The notes under the pieces: model-generated
Database searches by the model: none
The model's input: only the letters and a program-made list of their open reading frames with translations
What the model was told of the DNA's origin: nothing
Source: CAZEQK01 sp964514395
GTDB taxonomy: Bacteria > Bacillota > Bacilli > Tepidibacillales > Tepidibacillaceae
Length of the DNA: 64,000 nucleotides
Assembly: GCA_964514395.1 (NCBI GenBank)
Contig: CAZEQK010000004.1
Coordinates: forward strand, 62,001-126,000
Direction of reading: 5' to 3'
Position numbers and translations under genes: made by a program
Shown: one piece after another, positions 34,338 to 43,584 of the stretch
How the letters are laid out: every line of letters begins with the position of its first letter
Numbering within the stretch: the stretch's first letter is position 1

Positions 34338-34892
34338 ATGGGAAAAAGTAAAAGAGAAAATCAGCGTGGTCTAACATTAGTTTATACTGGTGACGGAAAA
34401 GGGAAAACGACAGCAGCAATAGGACTAGCAATTAGAGGAATTGGAAGGGGGTTCAATGTTAAAATTTTTCAATTTATAAAATCACCGAAAAGGTCATATG
34501 GCGAAAAGTTTATATTTGACAAATTAGGAGTAGAAATAATCCAACTTGGTATAGGTTTTACTTGGACAAAGACCCCTGAGGAGCATAGAGAGTCATTAAA
34601 ACTGGGTTGGAAAAAAGCAAAGGAATCTGTAATGAGTGGTGAATATGATTTGATTATCCTTGATGAATTAAATAATGCTTTAGCTATTAAGGAGTTTCCT
34701 ATTGATGATGTATTACCAATAGACGAGGTAATTACTCTTTTAAAAAATAGACCATCTCATGTTCATCTAGTTATTACAGGAAGAAGTGCAAGATCAGAAA
34801 TAAAAGATCTAGCTGATCTTGTATCAGTGATTGGACCAGAGAAACATTATTATGATGAGGGATTACCAGCAGTTTATGGGATAGAGTATTAA
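34338..34892 (+). CDS. cobO: Cob(I)alamin / corrinoid adenosyltransferase
   Basis: A 184-residue P-loop enzyme that transfers the 5'-deoxyadenosyl group of ATP to Co(I) corrinoids. The Walker A is the family's G18-D-G-K-G-K-T-T25, followed by 'AAIGLAIRGIGRG', 'VKIFQFIKS', 'LIILDELNNALAI' and 'HLVITGRSARSEIKDLADLVS'. This is the CobA/CobO/BtuR type, unrelated to PduO. First gene of the operon, with AGGAGGG at the right distance and a B12 riboswitch upstream. The next gene follows after 35 bases. Confidence 0.95.
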   Translation: MGKSKRENQRGLTLVYTGDGKGKTTAAIGLAIRGIGRGFNVKIFQFIKSPKRSYGEKFIFDKLGVEIIQLGIGFTWTKTPEEHRESLKLGWKKAKESVMSGEYDLIILDELNNALAIKEFPIDDVLPIDEVITLLKNRPSHVHLVITGRSARSEIKDLADLVSVIGPEKHYYDEGLPAVYGIEY

Positions 34893-34927
34893 GGCTAGAT
34901 GTAAATTAAGTTTTTAGGAGGAATATC

Positions 34928-36292
34928 TTGGAACGTAGAATAGTTATAGCAGGTATTGGAAGTGGAGAAGGTAAAACGACACTCACAGTAGGTATCATGT
35001 CTGCTTTGATTAAAAAAGGATACACTGTTCAAGGTTTTAAATGCGGACCAGACTATATTGATCCATCCTATCACACGGCAGTTACTGGTAGGATTTCTCG
35101 TAATCTAGATAGTTGGATGTTATCTCATAATAACGTAAAGGAAATTTTGAAACGTGGAAGCATAGGAGCAGATATATCAATTATAGAAGGAGTTATGGGT
35201 TTTTTTGATGGGAAAAATGCAATAAATAATATTGGAAGTACAGCTGAAATTAGCATCATTACAGAAAGTCCAGTTATATTAGTAATCAATACTGAAGGTA
35301 TGGCTCGAAGTGCTGCTGCTATAATAAAGGGATTTCAATGCTTTACAGAAGGAATCCAAATTGCTGGGGTAATAGCAAATAAAGTTGGAAGTGAAGGACA
35401 TTATAAATTAGTAAAAAAAGCGATTGAACAAGAATGTTCAATTCCAGTATTAGGGTATTTAAAAAGAGAAATAGATATCGAAATTCCTGAAAGACATCTT
35501 GGTTTAATCCCTTCTATAGAACGAGGTGAACTTAATTCCTTTTTTGATAACTTAGGAGAACTGGTTTTATCGACAATAGATATCGATCAACTTTTCGAAA
35601 TTTCTAAAGCGACTGAAATCATAGTCGATTTTCCACTTATTGGAAAGAGAAAAAAACAAAATATACGTATTGCTGTAGCTAAAGATGAAGCATTTAATTT
35701 TTATTATCAAGAAAACCTTGAGTTATTAGAGGCAAATGGAGTAGAATGCGTTTATTTTTCTCCGCTGCAAGGAGAAATGATCCCTTTAGATATCGATGGA
35801 TTATATCTTGGAGGAGGATTCCCTGAAGAATTTGTCGCTGAGCTATCAATCAATGAAGAGGTGATGGTATCAATAAAAAATGTAATTGAAAAAGGGGTCC
35901 CTACTCTAGCAGAATGTGGTGGATTTATGTATTTAACTGAATTTATTGAAACAACTGAGGGAAAGAAATATCCAATGGTTGGAATTATTCCTGGAACAGT
36001 AAAGATGCATAGACATTTAGTTGCATTAGGATATAGAGAGATAACTGGTGAGAAAGGTAATTTTCTCTTTAGAGAGGGAGAAATAGCGAAGGGACATGAA
36101 TTCCATTATTCTACCTTTCATCCCACAGAAGAGATCAATTATGCTTATCAACTAAAAGGAATTAAAAAAATGAAAAAGGATGGTTATATTAAAAATAATT
36201 TAGTAGCAGGATATGCACATTTTCATTTTTTATCATCTCCAAAAATGGTTGAAAGATGGATAAATCAGTGTATAGAATGGAAATCAAAATAA
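34928..36292 (+). CDS. cbiA: Cobyrinate a,c-diamide synthase
   Basis: A 454-residue ATP- and glutamine-dependent amidotransferase converting cobyrinate (or hydrogenobyrinate) to the a,c-diamide. An N-terminal dethiobiotin-synthetase-like domain has the P-loop 'GSGEGKTTLTVGI' and 'KCGPDYIDPSYH'. The C-terminal class I glutaminase domain carries its Cys in 'TLAECGGFMYL' and 'GHEFHYSTF', 'AGYAHFHF' at the end. The start is a TTG seven bases after TAGGAGG. This enzyme acts on a corrin ring, so the cell must make or take up that ring. Confidence 0.95.
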   Translation: MERRIVIAGIGSGEGKTTLTVGIMSALIKKGYTVQGFKCGPDYIDPSYHTAVTGRISRNLDSWMLSHNNVKEILKRGSIGADISIIEGVMGFFDGKNAINNIGSTAEISIITESPVILVINTEGMARSAAAIIKGFQCFTEGIQIAGVIANKVGSEGHYKLVKKAIEQECSIPVLGYLKREIDIEIPERHLGLIPSIERGELNSFFDNLGELVLSTIDIDQLFEISKATEIIVDFPLIGKRKKQNIRIAVAKDEAFNFYYQENLELLEANGVECVYFSPLQGEMIPLDIDGLYLGGGFPEEFVAELSINEEVMVSIKNVIEKGVPTLAECGGFMYLTEFIETTEGKKYPMVGIIPGTVKMHRHLVALGYREITGEKGNFLFREGEIAKGHEFHYSTFHPTEEINYAYQLKGIKKMKKDGYIKNNLVAGYAHFHFLSSPKMVERWINQCIEWKSK

Positions 36293-36330
36293 TTTAATTA
36301 AATAACAATATAATAAATGAGGTGTTTTTG

Positions 36331-37383
36331 TTGAATTGGAAGGATGCTATAAAATCATTACAAGCTTTAAATGAAGATTTTAAAAAGAATGCGCAATATC
36401 GATTAGATCAATTGACTAAACCCCAAGGAAGTTTAGGGGTGTTAGAAGATTTAGCCATACAATTAGTAGGTATATATAAATCTTTAGACTTTTCCGTTGA
36501 TCCTGTAACTAGTTATGTATTTGTAGGTGATCATGGGATAACTGAAGAGGGAGTATCTGCTTTTCCTTCAGAAGTAACAACACAAATGGTATATAATTTT
36601 ATACAGGGTGGAGCAGCAATTAATGTTCTTACTCGAAATCATCATGTTCATTTAAAAGTTGTTGATGTTGGAATGAAAGAGTTTGTTGATAATCCAAAAT
36701 TGATTCAAGCCAATATAAAAAAAGGCACGCGTAACTTTTTATATGAAAAGGCGATGACAAAAGAAGAAGTAAATAAAGCGATTGAAGTTGGTTTTCAGTT
36801 AGGTATAACAGAAATCGAACAAGGTACGAATATACTTTCTATTGGTGAAATGGGTATCGGAAATACTACAGCTAGTGCTGCGGTTGCTGCCCACCTACTT
36901 AATCGTTCACTAGAAGAAATGGTAGGTCGAGGTACAGGTTTAGATGATAAACAGTGGCAGCATAAACGGGAAGTAATTCAAAAAGCTTTTGACTTCCATT
37001 CATTATCTACCAAGGATCCGATAGAAACCTTAACAACCTTTGGTGGTTATGAGATTGCAGCTATGGTAGGAATGATAATAGCAGCAAGCTTTAGACAAGT
37101 TCCTATTATACTAGATGGTGTTATTACTGGGGCAGCCGCCCTTATTGCTGCAAATATCCATCCAAATACTACATCCTATATGATTGCATCTCATCAATCT
37201 GAAGAACCAGGACACCGCTTTATTTTAGAAGCATTAAACTTGACTCCATTATTACAATTATCATTACGTTTAGGAGAAGGTACTGGTGCTATATTAGCTT
37301 TACCATTAATCAGATCTATTCAACATTTGTTACAAGAAATGGCAACATTTACTGAAGCTAATGTTTCAGAAAAAAATCAATAA
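36331..37383 (+). CDS. cobT: Nicotinate-nucleotide--dimethylbenzimidazole phosphoribosyltransferase
   Basis: A 350-residue enzyme that makes alpha-ribazole phosphate, the activated lower ligand. 'LTKPQGSLGVLEDLA', 'VFVGDHGITEEGVSAFPSEVT', 'EMGIGNTTASAAV', 'GRGTGLDD' and 'RLGEGTGAILALPLI' (containing the catalytic Glu) are diagnostic. The ribosome site GAGGTG lies at 36319-36324, so the in-frame GTG at 36322 is inside it; TTG 36331 (or 36328) is the probable start, giving MNWKDAIK. It is followed by a 250-base gap that holds a structured repeat before cbiB. Confidence 0.95.
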   Translation: MNWKDAIKSLQALNEDFKKNAQYRLDQLTKPQGSLGVLEDLAIQLVGIYKSLDFSVDPVTSYVFVGDHGITEEGVSAFPSEVTTQMVYNFIQGGAAINVLTRNHHVHLKVVDVGMKEFVDNPKLIQANIKKGTRNFLYEKAMTKEEVNKAIEVGFQLGITEIEQGTNILSIGEMGIGNTTASAAVAAHLLNRSLEEMVGRGTGLDDKQWQHKREVIQKAFDFHSLSTKDPIETLTTFGGYEIAAMVGMIIAASFRQVPIILDGVITGAAALIAANIHPNTTSYMIASHQSEEPGHRFILEALNLTPLLQLSLRLGEGTGAILALPLIRSIQHLLQEMATFTEANVSEKNQ

Positions 37384-37386
37384 AGA

Positions 37387-37625
37387 AGACTTGGTTCAGA
37401 TGGAGTTTTTTATTTCCACCTGAACCTTAGCACCCATAGGGCACAAGTCACACTAAATGCTAAAGCATTAAGTCGTGCTATGTCGCCCTTATTTCGAGAA
37501 TGGAAACAACTCCCTCTTACGGTGTTGAAGAGGGAGACATTGAAACCGAAGATAAAATTCTATTTATCAAAGTTAGCACACTATCTGCTTCATAAACTCC
37601 ATCTGAATAAAATTCAGCTTTATAG
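37387..37625 (+). repeat. MITE-like structured repeat, family 2, copy D (full length)
   Basis: About 240 bases inside the cob operon, bounded by perfect 14-bp inverted repeats (TTCAGATGGAGTTT 37395-37408; AAACTCCATCTGAA 37594-37607). It contains an imperfect long palindrome centred near 37465 (GGGC..GCTAAAGC..GCCC) and the block 'TTGAAACCGAAGATAAA', shared with the copy at 43178. No credible coding region. Because it is between cobT and cbiB, it is probably transcribed with the operon. Confidence 0.7.
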
Positions 37626-37634
37626 GAGAAGGTT

Positions 37635-38597
37635 ATGTATTTATGGTATTTATTACAGATTAATATTGCATTTGTTATTGATTTATTAATAGGAGATCCA
37701 CCGAAAATTCCCCATCCAGTAATAATAATGGGAAAAGCGATAGAGAAGATCGAGTCTATCTTACGAAGGTATACTTCTACTTCGATTCATGAACGGCTAG
37801 CAGGTATGATTCTAGTGTTTATTATTCTTGCGAGTAGTTATTATCTCACTGAGCTGCTATTATATCTTTTAGGAATGATTCATCCTTGGCTTTCTTGGAT
37901 GATAGGAACATGGCTCATATCAACAACGATAGCTATTAAAGGTTTAGCAAAAGAAGGTAAGAAAATTAATCGGTTATTACAAAGAGGAGATTTAGTACAA
38001 GCAAGAAAACACGTGGGCTATATTGTAGGTCGTGATACTGATTATTTAGATGAAAGAGAAGTTATAAGAGCTACGGTAGAGACTGTGGCAGAAAACATTG
38101 TTGATGCGATCATCTCACCTTTATTTTACGCTTTAATTGGAGGACCAGCTTTAGCAATGACCTATCGTGCAAGTAATACATTAGATTCGATGTGTGGTTA
38201 TAAAAATGATAGGTACCTCCATTTTGGTTGGGCATCTGCAAGAATAGATGATTTATTAAACTTCATTCCAGCCCGATTAACTGGAATATTATTGATTATT
38301 GCTGCTTGGATACTTCGATTAAATGCGAAGCAAGCTTATAAAATATGGAAAAGAGATGCTCATTTACATCCTAGTCCAAATAGCGGTATACCTGAGTCTG
38401 TAGTAGCAGGAGCTTTAGGAGTTCGTTTAGGTGGAATTAATTTTTATTTTGGACAGCCAAATAGAAAGGCATATTTAGGAGATAATCTGATTCCTATGCA
38501 GCAGATTCACATACGTCAAACCATTTTTCTATTGTATATGACGGCATGGTTATTTATTATTTTATTTCAAATTGTATTTTTTCTATTGATCTATTGA
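37635..38597 (+). CDS. cbiB: Adenosylcobinamide-phosphate synthase
   Basis: A 320-residue membrane enzyme that joins aminopropanol phosphate to adenosylcobyric acid. The N-terminus 'FVIDLLIGDPPKIPHPVIIMG' and 'YIVGRDTDYLDEREVIRATVETVAENIVDAIISPLFYALIGG' are signatures, as are 'YRASNTLDSMCGYKN' and 'PNSGIPESVVAGALGVRLGG'. Five helices are expected. Start ATG follows AGGAGAAGG. (CbiB is called CobD in the Pseudomonas scheme, not to be confused with the next gene.). Confidence 0.95.
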   Translation: MYLWYLLQINIAFVIDLLIGDPPKIPHPVIIMGKAIEKIESILRRYTSTSIHERLAGMILVFIILASSYYLTELLLYLLGMIHPWLSWMIGTWLISTTIAIKGLAKEGKKINRLLQRGDLVQARKHVGYIVGRDTDYLDEREVIRATVETVAENIVDAIISPLFYALIGGPALAMTYRASNTLDSMCGYKNDRYLHFGWASARIDDLLNFIPARLTGILLIIAAWILRLNAKQAYKIWKRDAHLHPSPNSGIPESVVAGALGVRLGGINFYFGQPNRKAYLGDNLIPMQQIHIRQTIFLLYMTAWLFIILFQIVFFLLIY

Positions 38598-38620
38598 ACG
38601 AACTTTAAGGAGATGAATCT

Positions 38621-39703
38621 ATGAATGATTATATTTATCCCCACTTATTAGAATTGAAAGAGAGAATACATGGTAGTGCTGACTGGGCAAATATTGATTT
38701 TAGTATAAATACCAATCCATTAGGGCCACCTAAATCTATTATTAAATTATTGCAACAAAAGGATTTAACTTGGCTAACCAAATATCCTGAAATTCATGCT
38801 AATCAATTGAAAGAGAAATTTTCTGAAAAACTTAGTATCCAAAAAGAACAGCTTATAATAGGCAACGGAGCAGCAGAGCTTTTTTTCTTGTTACCAAGGG
38901 TATTGAAAATACAGCGAGGTATTGTTATTCATCCTACTTTTGGTGAATATGAGCCATCTTTATTGGCTGCAAATATTCCAATCGAACGATTATATTATCA
39001 TCTGCATGGAGATAGATTTATTTTTCCTATGTCTAAAATAAAAGATACTTTAAAAACAGGTGATATCATCTACCTATGTCGACCAAATAACCCAACAGGT
39101 CAAATGGTTCCACTTTATAAAATAAAGCAGCTACTAGATATTGTAGAAGAGCGAAAAGCCTTTTTACTAGTCGATGAATCATTTATTGATTTTACCAATG
39201 AACCGGAAGGATTACTTAGTTATTTTCGAGAAAATAAACCGCTTATTATCGTTCGCTCTCTTACCAAACTATATACTATACCAGGAATTCGATTAGGATA
39301 TTTAATTGCTCCTTCATGGTTAGTTCATCGATTAGAATTAGCAAGAGATCCTTGGTCTGTAAATGCTTTATCACAAAAAATCGGATTATTTGTCTTAGAT
39401 GAGAGGATATTTTACCAGAATACTCGTAAATGGATAAAGGAAGAAAGAGAATGGTTTTATCAGCAGATGAAAGAATTAAATTATTTTAGTATTTTTCCTT
39501 CTACTGCTAATTTTTATTTGCTTCGGTCATTTAAAAACGATGTGCCACATCTTCACCATTATTTAAAAACAAAGGGTTTTGCGATACGTATGGCAGGATC
39601 TTTCTTAGGATTAAATGAATCATTCTTTCGATTGGCAGTTAGAATAAGGGAAGAAAATCAGCTATTGATAGAGGAGTTGAGGTCCTTTGTATCAAAAAGA
39701 TAA
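38621..39703 (+). CDS. cobD: Threonine-phosphate decarboxylase (aminotransferase-like)
   Basis: A 360-residue PLP enzyme of the histidinol-phosphate aminotransferase type. 'SINTNPLGPPKSI' and 'KYPEIHANQLKEKFS' mark the CobD branch, 'NGAAELFFLLP' binds phosphate, 'LCRPNNPTGQMVP' holds PLP and the PLP lysine is in 'IIVRSLTKLYTIPGIRLGY'. It decarboxylates L-threonine phosphate to aminopropanol phosphate, the substrate of CbiB encoded just upstream. Ribosome site AAGGAG. It overlaps the start of cobU by 17 bases. Confidence 0.93.
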   Translation: MNDYIYPHLLELKERIHGSADWANIDFSINTNPLGPPKSIIKLLQQKDLTWLTKYPEIHANQLKEKFSEKLSIQKEQLIIGNGAAELFFLLPRVLKIQRGIVIHPTFGEYEPSLLAANIPIERLYYHLHGDRFIFPMSKIKDTLKTGDIIYLCRPNNPTGQMVPLYKIKQLLDIVEERKAFLLVDESFIDFTNEPEGLLSYFRENKPLIIVRSLTKLYTIPGIRLGYLIAPSWLVHRLELARDPWSVNALSQKIGLFVLDERIFYQNTRKWIKEEREWFYQQMKELNYFSIFPSTANFYLLRSFKNDVPHLHHYLKTKGFAIRMAGSFLGLNESFFRLAVRIREENQLLIEELRSFVSKR

Positions 39704-40292
39704 AAAAATCATTTTGGTAACAGGTGGCGTTCGGAGCGGAAAATCACGCTTTGCCCAAGAATTAGCAATACAATATGGAAATCAAGTTCGTTACATTGCA
39801 ACAGCAGAAGCAAAGGATAATGAAATGGAAAAAAGAATTCTTCTGCACAAAAAAAATCGTCCAAATACTTGGTTAACAATAGAAGAACCGCTTGAACTTG
39901 CAAAGTTATTTAAAAATAGGTATAGCAACAATCATAGAGATACTCTTTTTGATAGAAATTCAGATGAGGTGTTAACATTAATTGATTGTATTACAATATG
40001 GACATCTAACCTATTATTGCAAGAATCTGAAGGAAACGATGTATGGAAAACAGAAAACGGATTAAAAAAAGTAGAAGGTATAGTAGATGATTTCCTTATT
40101 TCATTACAAAATTATCCTTATTCAATAATCATCGTTACAAACGAAGTAGGTTGGGGTGGCATTGCGATGAATTCTTTAGGTAGGGTTTATCAAGATTTTT
40201 TAGGATGGACTAATCAAAAAATAGCTGCAATAGCAGATGAAGTCTATTTGGTTGCGTCTGGTATACCAATTAAAATAAAACCGAATGAATAG
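39687..40292 (+). CDS. cobU: Adenosylcobinamide kinase / guanylyltransferase
   Basis: A 201-residue bifunctional enzyme activating adenosylcobinamide to its GDP derivative. The P-loop 'VTGGVRSGKSRFAQELA', 'VRYIATAEAKDNEM', the guanylylated His in 'RILLHKKNRPNTWLTIEEP' and 'LIDCITIWTSNLLL' identify it, with 'VTNEVGWGG' near the end. The start is a TTG inside cobD, with GAGGAGTTGAGG just upstream. Translational coupling with cobD is likely because of the overlap. Confidence 0.94.
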   Translation: MYQKDKKIILVTGGVRSGKSRFAQELAIQYGNQVRYIATAEAKDNEMEKRILLHKKNRPNTWLTIEEPLELAKLFKNRYSNNHRDTLFDRNSDEVLTLIDCITIWTSNLLLQESEGNDVWKTENGLKKVEGIVDDFLISLQNYPYSIIIVTNEVGWGGIAMNSLGRVYQDFLGWTNQKIAAIADEVYLVASGIPIKIKPNE

Positions 40293-40320
40293 AAAATTAG
40301 ATAAAGGAAGTAATTTAATA

Positions 40321-41070
40321 ATGAAAAGTAATTGGTTGCATGCATTAGGATTATCTATTCAATATTTTAGTCGTATTCCGTTACCATTATCATTACGATA
40401 TGAAGAAGAAACAATCAAAAGGTCAATTTTTTTTCTTCCCTTTGTTGGTTGGATTATAGGAATTTTTTTATATTATTTTTATCAAGGAATACAGATTTTC
40501 TTTCCAATACCAGTTCTTTCGGTATTGCTAATCTCTTTTTTAATGTGGATGACAGGTGCTTTACATGCCGATGGTTGGATGGATGTTTGGGATGGGATTG
40601 GTAGTAGTCGAAGCAAAGAACGTATGCTAATTATTATGCAGGACAGTCGAGTTGGAGCTATGGGTGTAGTTGGATTTGTAATTTTATTTGCTATAAAAGC
40701 GACTAGTTTAGTAGTTTTAATAAAATCTCCTTTTCGATTAGAAGTTTTGATGTTTACTCCAATCATTGCTAGATGGGGAGTGTTATTAGCTATTAACCTT
40801 TTTCCCTATGCCCGAAAAAAAGGTTTAGGGATGCAGTTTAAAGATTGGTTGACATGGCCTATTTTTTTATTAACTTTTTTTTGGATTATACCAATGTTTT
40901 GGTTTAGTGCTTATTTTTTATTGATGTTAGCTGTTATCATTTTATTTGTACTCGTATCAGGATTTTACTTTACAAAAAAGCTGGGTGGACTAACTGGAGA
41001 CGTCTATGGTTGGTTGATAGAAGGTGGAGAAGCATTACTCTGGCTTACATTCGTTATTTGGAGTTATTAA
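40321..41070 (+). CDS. cobS: Adenosylcobinamide-GDP ribazoletransferase
   Basis: A 249-residue membrane enzyme joining adenosylcobinamide-GDP to alpha-ribazole, the last assembly step. 'SIQYFSRIPLPLSL' at the N-terminus, 'FLMWMTGALHADGWMDVWDGIGSS' with its acidic metal ligands, 'MQDSRVGAMGVV' and 'KLGGLTGDVYGWLIEGGEALL' are the family motifs. I start at ATG 40321, ten bases after AAGGAAG, because the MKSNWLHALGL N-terminus agrees with relatives. An in-frame ATG at 40285 overlaps cobU and adds twelve residues of doubtful value. Confidence 0.94.
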   Translation: MKSNWLHALGLSIQYFSRIPLPLSLRYEEETIKRSIFFLPFVGWIIGIFLYYFYQGIQIFFPIPVLSVLLISFLMWMTGALHADGWMDVWDGIGSSRSKERMLIIMQDSRVGAMGVVGFVILFAIKATSLVVLIKSPFRLEVLMFTPIIARWGVLLAINLFPYARKKGLGMQFKDWLTWPIFLLTFFWIIPMFWFSAYFLLMLAVIILFVLVSGFYFTKKLGGLTGDVYGWLIEGGEALLWLTFVIWSY

Positions 41071-41101
41071 ATTTCTAAATATCTATACTATGAGGTGTAT
41101 A

Positions 41102-41677
41102 ATGAAGTTTTATCTTATGCGTCATGGAAAAACAAGTTTAAATGGGAAAGGTATATTACTAGGTCGAAGTGACCCTGGCTTATTAGATCAAAATGATTCT
41201 GATTTGATAAGGAAAATAGATTTTTTAAAAAATATTTCATGGGAATATTTAATACATAGTGGTACAAGACGAACAAATGAAACTGTTTCTATCATTCAAA
41301 AAAATTTTTCTAAGGAAATACCATCTTGTTTTGATGAACGTTTACAAGAATTAGATTTTGGCGATTGGGAATTAAAAAGCTATGATTGGTTGTATCAACA
41401 TCAGCGCGAATTATTTTTGCAATGGCTAGATGACCCATTTTCTATTTCTCCTCCTCAAGGAGAAACGTTAGTTCAACTAAAAGATCGTCTATTTTCCTTT
41501 TTTGAAGAATGGTCCCATAAAGATGATGGTCTCATTTTGATTGTTACTCATGGTGGCCCCATACGATTACTTTGGTCTATGATACATCATACCTCCTTTT
41601 ATGGGAAAGAAGTATTACCCGCTTCCCTTTTTTATTTAGATTGGCAAAAACAAAACATAATCGAAATTAAAGAGTAA
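41102..41677 (+). CDS. cobC: Alpha-ribazole phosphatase (histidine phosphatase family)
   Basis: A 191-residue enzyme of the histidine phosphatase family: 'FYLMRHGKTSLN' with the catalytic His, 'YLIHSGTRRTNETV', 'LQELDFGDWELKSY' and 'LIVTHGGPIRLL' with the second His. Alone the family is not specific, but the position between cobS and cbiP points to dephosphorylation of alpha-ribazole phosphate or adenosylcobalamin phosphate. The ATG has GAGGTG five bases upstream. It differs from the paralogue at 11093, which is outside any cobalamin context. Confidence 0.88.
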   Translation: MKFYLMRHGKTSLNGKGILLGRSDPGLLDQNDSDLIRKIDFLKNISWEYLIHSGTRRTNETVSIIQKNFSKEIPSCFDERLQELDFGDWELKSYDWLYQHQRELFLQWLDDPFSISPPQGETLVQLKDRLFSFFEEWSHKDDGLILIVTHGGPIRLLWSMIHHTSFYGKEVLPASLFYLDWQKQNIIEIKE

Positions 41678-41689
41678 GGAGGTAAAAAT

Positions 41690-43177
41690 ATGGCTAAGAC
41701 ATTGATGGTCGTTGGTACAGGTTCAGACGTAGGTAAAAGCATGGTCGTAACAGCTCTTTGCAGATATTATGCAAAAAAAGGAGTAGCCGTTACCCCATTC
41801 AAGGCTCAAAATATGGCACTTAATTCTTATGTGACGATAGATAGTAAGGAAATAGGGAGAGCACAGGGCTTACAAGCAGAAGCAGCTGATATTATAGCAA
41901 CAGCGGAGATGAATCCAGTTCTTCTAAAGCCAAGTCAAGTTAATAAATCCCAAGTCGTTGTTTTAGGAAAACCAATGCATGAAATGAATTTTAGGGAGTA
42001 TCATGAAACAAAATACGAAACTCTAAAAGGAATTATTCAGCAATCCTTAAAGCATCTTCAAGAAATTTATGAATTAATCGTGATTGAAGGGGCAGGAAGT
42101 CCTGTTGAAATGAATTTAAAAGATAGAGATTTAGTCAATATGAAGGTAGCAGAATGGGCAGATGCTGATGTCATACTGGTGGCAGACATTGACCGTGGGG
42201 GCGTTTTTGCTCAAATCGTTGGCACGCTTGCTTTATTAACAGAGGAAGAACTAAAACGGGTTAAAGGGATTCTTATTAACAAATTCCGGGGGGATATGAC
42301 CCTTTTTCAATCAGGAATAGATTGGTTAGAAAATTATACTGGTGTCCCGATATTAGGTGTTTTACCCTATATTCATTTACCTGAATGGGAGGAAGAAGAT
42401 TCTGTTGCTTTAACAAAGGGCACAAAGAAAAAGGATAATGCAGAAATTAATATTGTGGTTATTCAATACCCTTATTTATCAAATTATACCGATTTTCTTG
42501 CCTTGGAATTGGAAGAAGATATACAAATTAGCTATGTAAAAAATGTAAAAGATTTTGGCAATCCTCATGTTGTTATTATGCCAGGTACAAAAAATACTAT
42601 GGAAGATTTACAGTTTTTACGAAGCTCTGGATTAGAAGCAAAAATATTAGAGCATGTTGCTCAAAAAAAAGAACTAATAGGAATATGTGGTGGATATCAA
42701 ATGATGGGTAATTATCTATTCGATCCTAATTTGATAGAGTCAAGCTATCCTAAATTAAAAGGGTTAGCTTTATTACCAATGTATACTTATTTTCATACTG
42801 AAAAGAAGACAATTCGTGTAAAAGGGGAAACAATAGCTAATCACATTCCTATTTTTGGTTATGAAATCCATATGGGACAAATCGAATGGCAAAGAATGCA
42901 AACTCCTATGTTTCAACTAACAGATGGTTCTTTTGATGGTGCACACCATGAAACGCTATCAGTTTGGGGAACATTTATCCATGGTATCTTTGATTCTGAT
43001 GATTTTCGTCATCAATGGTTAGAAGCAATAAGAAAAAAATATCAATTATCACCAAGGAATAATCGAGTCTCCTATAGTCAAAGAAAAGAATCGATGTTCG
43101 CTAAATTAGAAGCTTGGATCCATGATTCTCAAAGAAAGGAAGGAATAAGTTTATTAGAAAAGAGATTAAATCAATAA
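41690..43177 (+). CDS. cbiP: Cobyric acid synthase
   Basis: A 495-residue glutamine amidotransferase adding four amides (b, d, e, g) to adenosylcobyrinate a,c-diamide. 'VVGTGSDVGKSMVVTALCRYYA' is the P-loop, 'PFKAQNMALNSYVT' and 'EMNPVLLKPS' are CobQ/CbiP signatures, and the glutaminase part has Cys in 'LIGICGGYQMMG' and 'GYEIHMGQ', 'WGTFIHGIFD'. AAGGAGG precedes the ATG. It ends the cob operon. With cbiA it shows that incomplete corrin rings are processed. Confidence 0.95.
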   Translation: MAKTLMVVGTGSDVGKSMVVTALCRYYAKKGVAVTPFKAQNMALNSYVTIDSKEIGRAQGLQAEAADIIATAEMNPVLLKPSQVNKSQVVVLGKPMHEMNFREYHETKYETLKGIIQQSLKHLQEIYELIVIEGAGSPVEMNLKDRDLVNMKVAEWADADVILVADIDRGGVFAQIVGTLALLTEEELKRVKGILINKFRGDMTLFQSGIDWLENYTGVPILGVLPYIHLPEWEEEDSVALTKGTKKKDNAEINIVVIQYPYLSNYTDFLALELEEDIQISYVKNVKDFGNPHVVIMPGTKNTMEDLQFLRSSGLEAKILEHVAQKKELIGICGGYQMMGNYLFDPNLIESSYPKLKGLALLPMYTYFHTEKKTIRVKGETIANHIPIFGYEIHMGQIEWQRMQTPMFQLTDGSFDGAHHETLSVWGTFIHGIFDSDDFRHQWLEAIRKKYQLSPRNNRVSYSQRKESMFAKLEAWIHDSQRKEGISLLEKRLNQ

Positions 43178-43225
43178 AGAGGACTTGGTTCAGATGGAGT
43201 CTTGTTGAAACCGAAGATAAAGTTG
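43178..43225 (+). repeat. Family 2 repeat, copy E (internally deleted)
   Basis: Has the same left end (GACTTGGTTCAGATGGAGT) and the same internal block (TTGAAACCGAAGATAAA) as the 37387-37625 copy, now joined after loss of about 150 bases. No right terminal repeat is visible. It lies directly after the cbiP stop codon. Confidence 0.65.
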
Positions 43226-43260
43226 GCTTTAGCTATGAAAATAGATTATTTATTCTATAC

Positions 43261-43288
43261 TTGAAAAAAACTTTTAAAAAGATATAAT
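43261..43288 (+). promoter_or_regulatory. Promoter of the btuFCD unit
   Basis: TTGAAA (43261-43266), 16-base spacer, perfect TATAAT (43283-43288). Transcription from about 43295 would include the whole riboswitch. Confidence 0.7.
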
Positions 43289-43309
43289 AAAAAAGACAAA
43301 GCAATAGCA

Positions 43310-43515
43310 CATAGTGAATAGGTTCTTTCAGATACTGCTGAAAGATGAAAAGGGAAGTTCGGTGAAAAACCGACGCGGTCCCGCCACTGTAATTTGGAAG
43401 CATTCCACATGATCCACTGTCTTTCATAAAGATGGGAAGGGGTGGAAATGCATTGCCACTAGCCAGGAGACCTACCTATTCATTATAGCTACTCCTTCGA
43501 GGAAAAGGAACGGCG
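43310..43515 (+). promoter_or_regulatory. Cobalamin riboswitch 2
   Basis: Contains GGGAAGTTCGGTGAAAAACCGACGCGGTCCCGCCACTGTA-type core elements at about 43353-43392 and the B12 box GCCAGGAGACCTACC at 43462-43476. It precedes the B12 transporter genes and a terminator, and is closer to the textbook consensus than the first copy. Confidence 0.95.
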
Positions 43516-43584
43516 ATTTGGTTATGTATTGAAGTTAAACTACTTGATTCACAAACAATACATAATTAACGCATGATACATATT

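Noticed and set aside
37480..37689. 69-codon open frame between cobT and cbiB
   Set aside because: It runs through the palindromic repeat into cbiB in another frame, has no ribosome site and no recognisable sequence.
43233..43427. Minus-strand open frame of 64 codons
   Set aside because: It is antisense to the promoter and aptamer of cobalamin riboswitch 2; the translation is a by-product of conserved RNA sequence.
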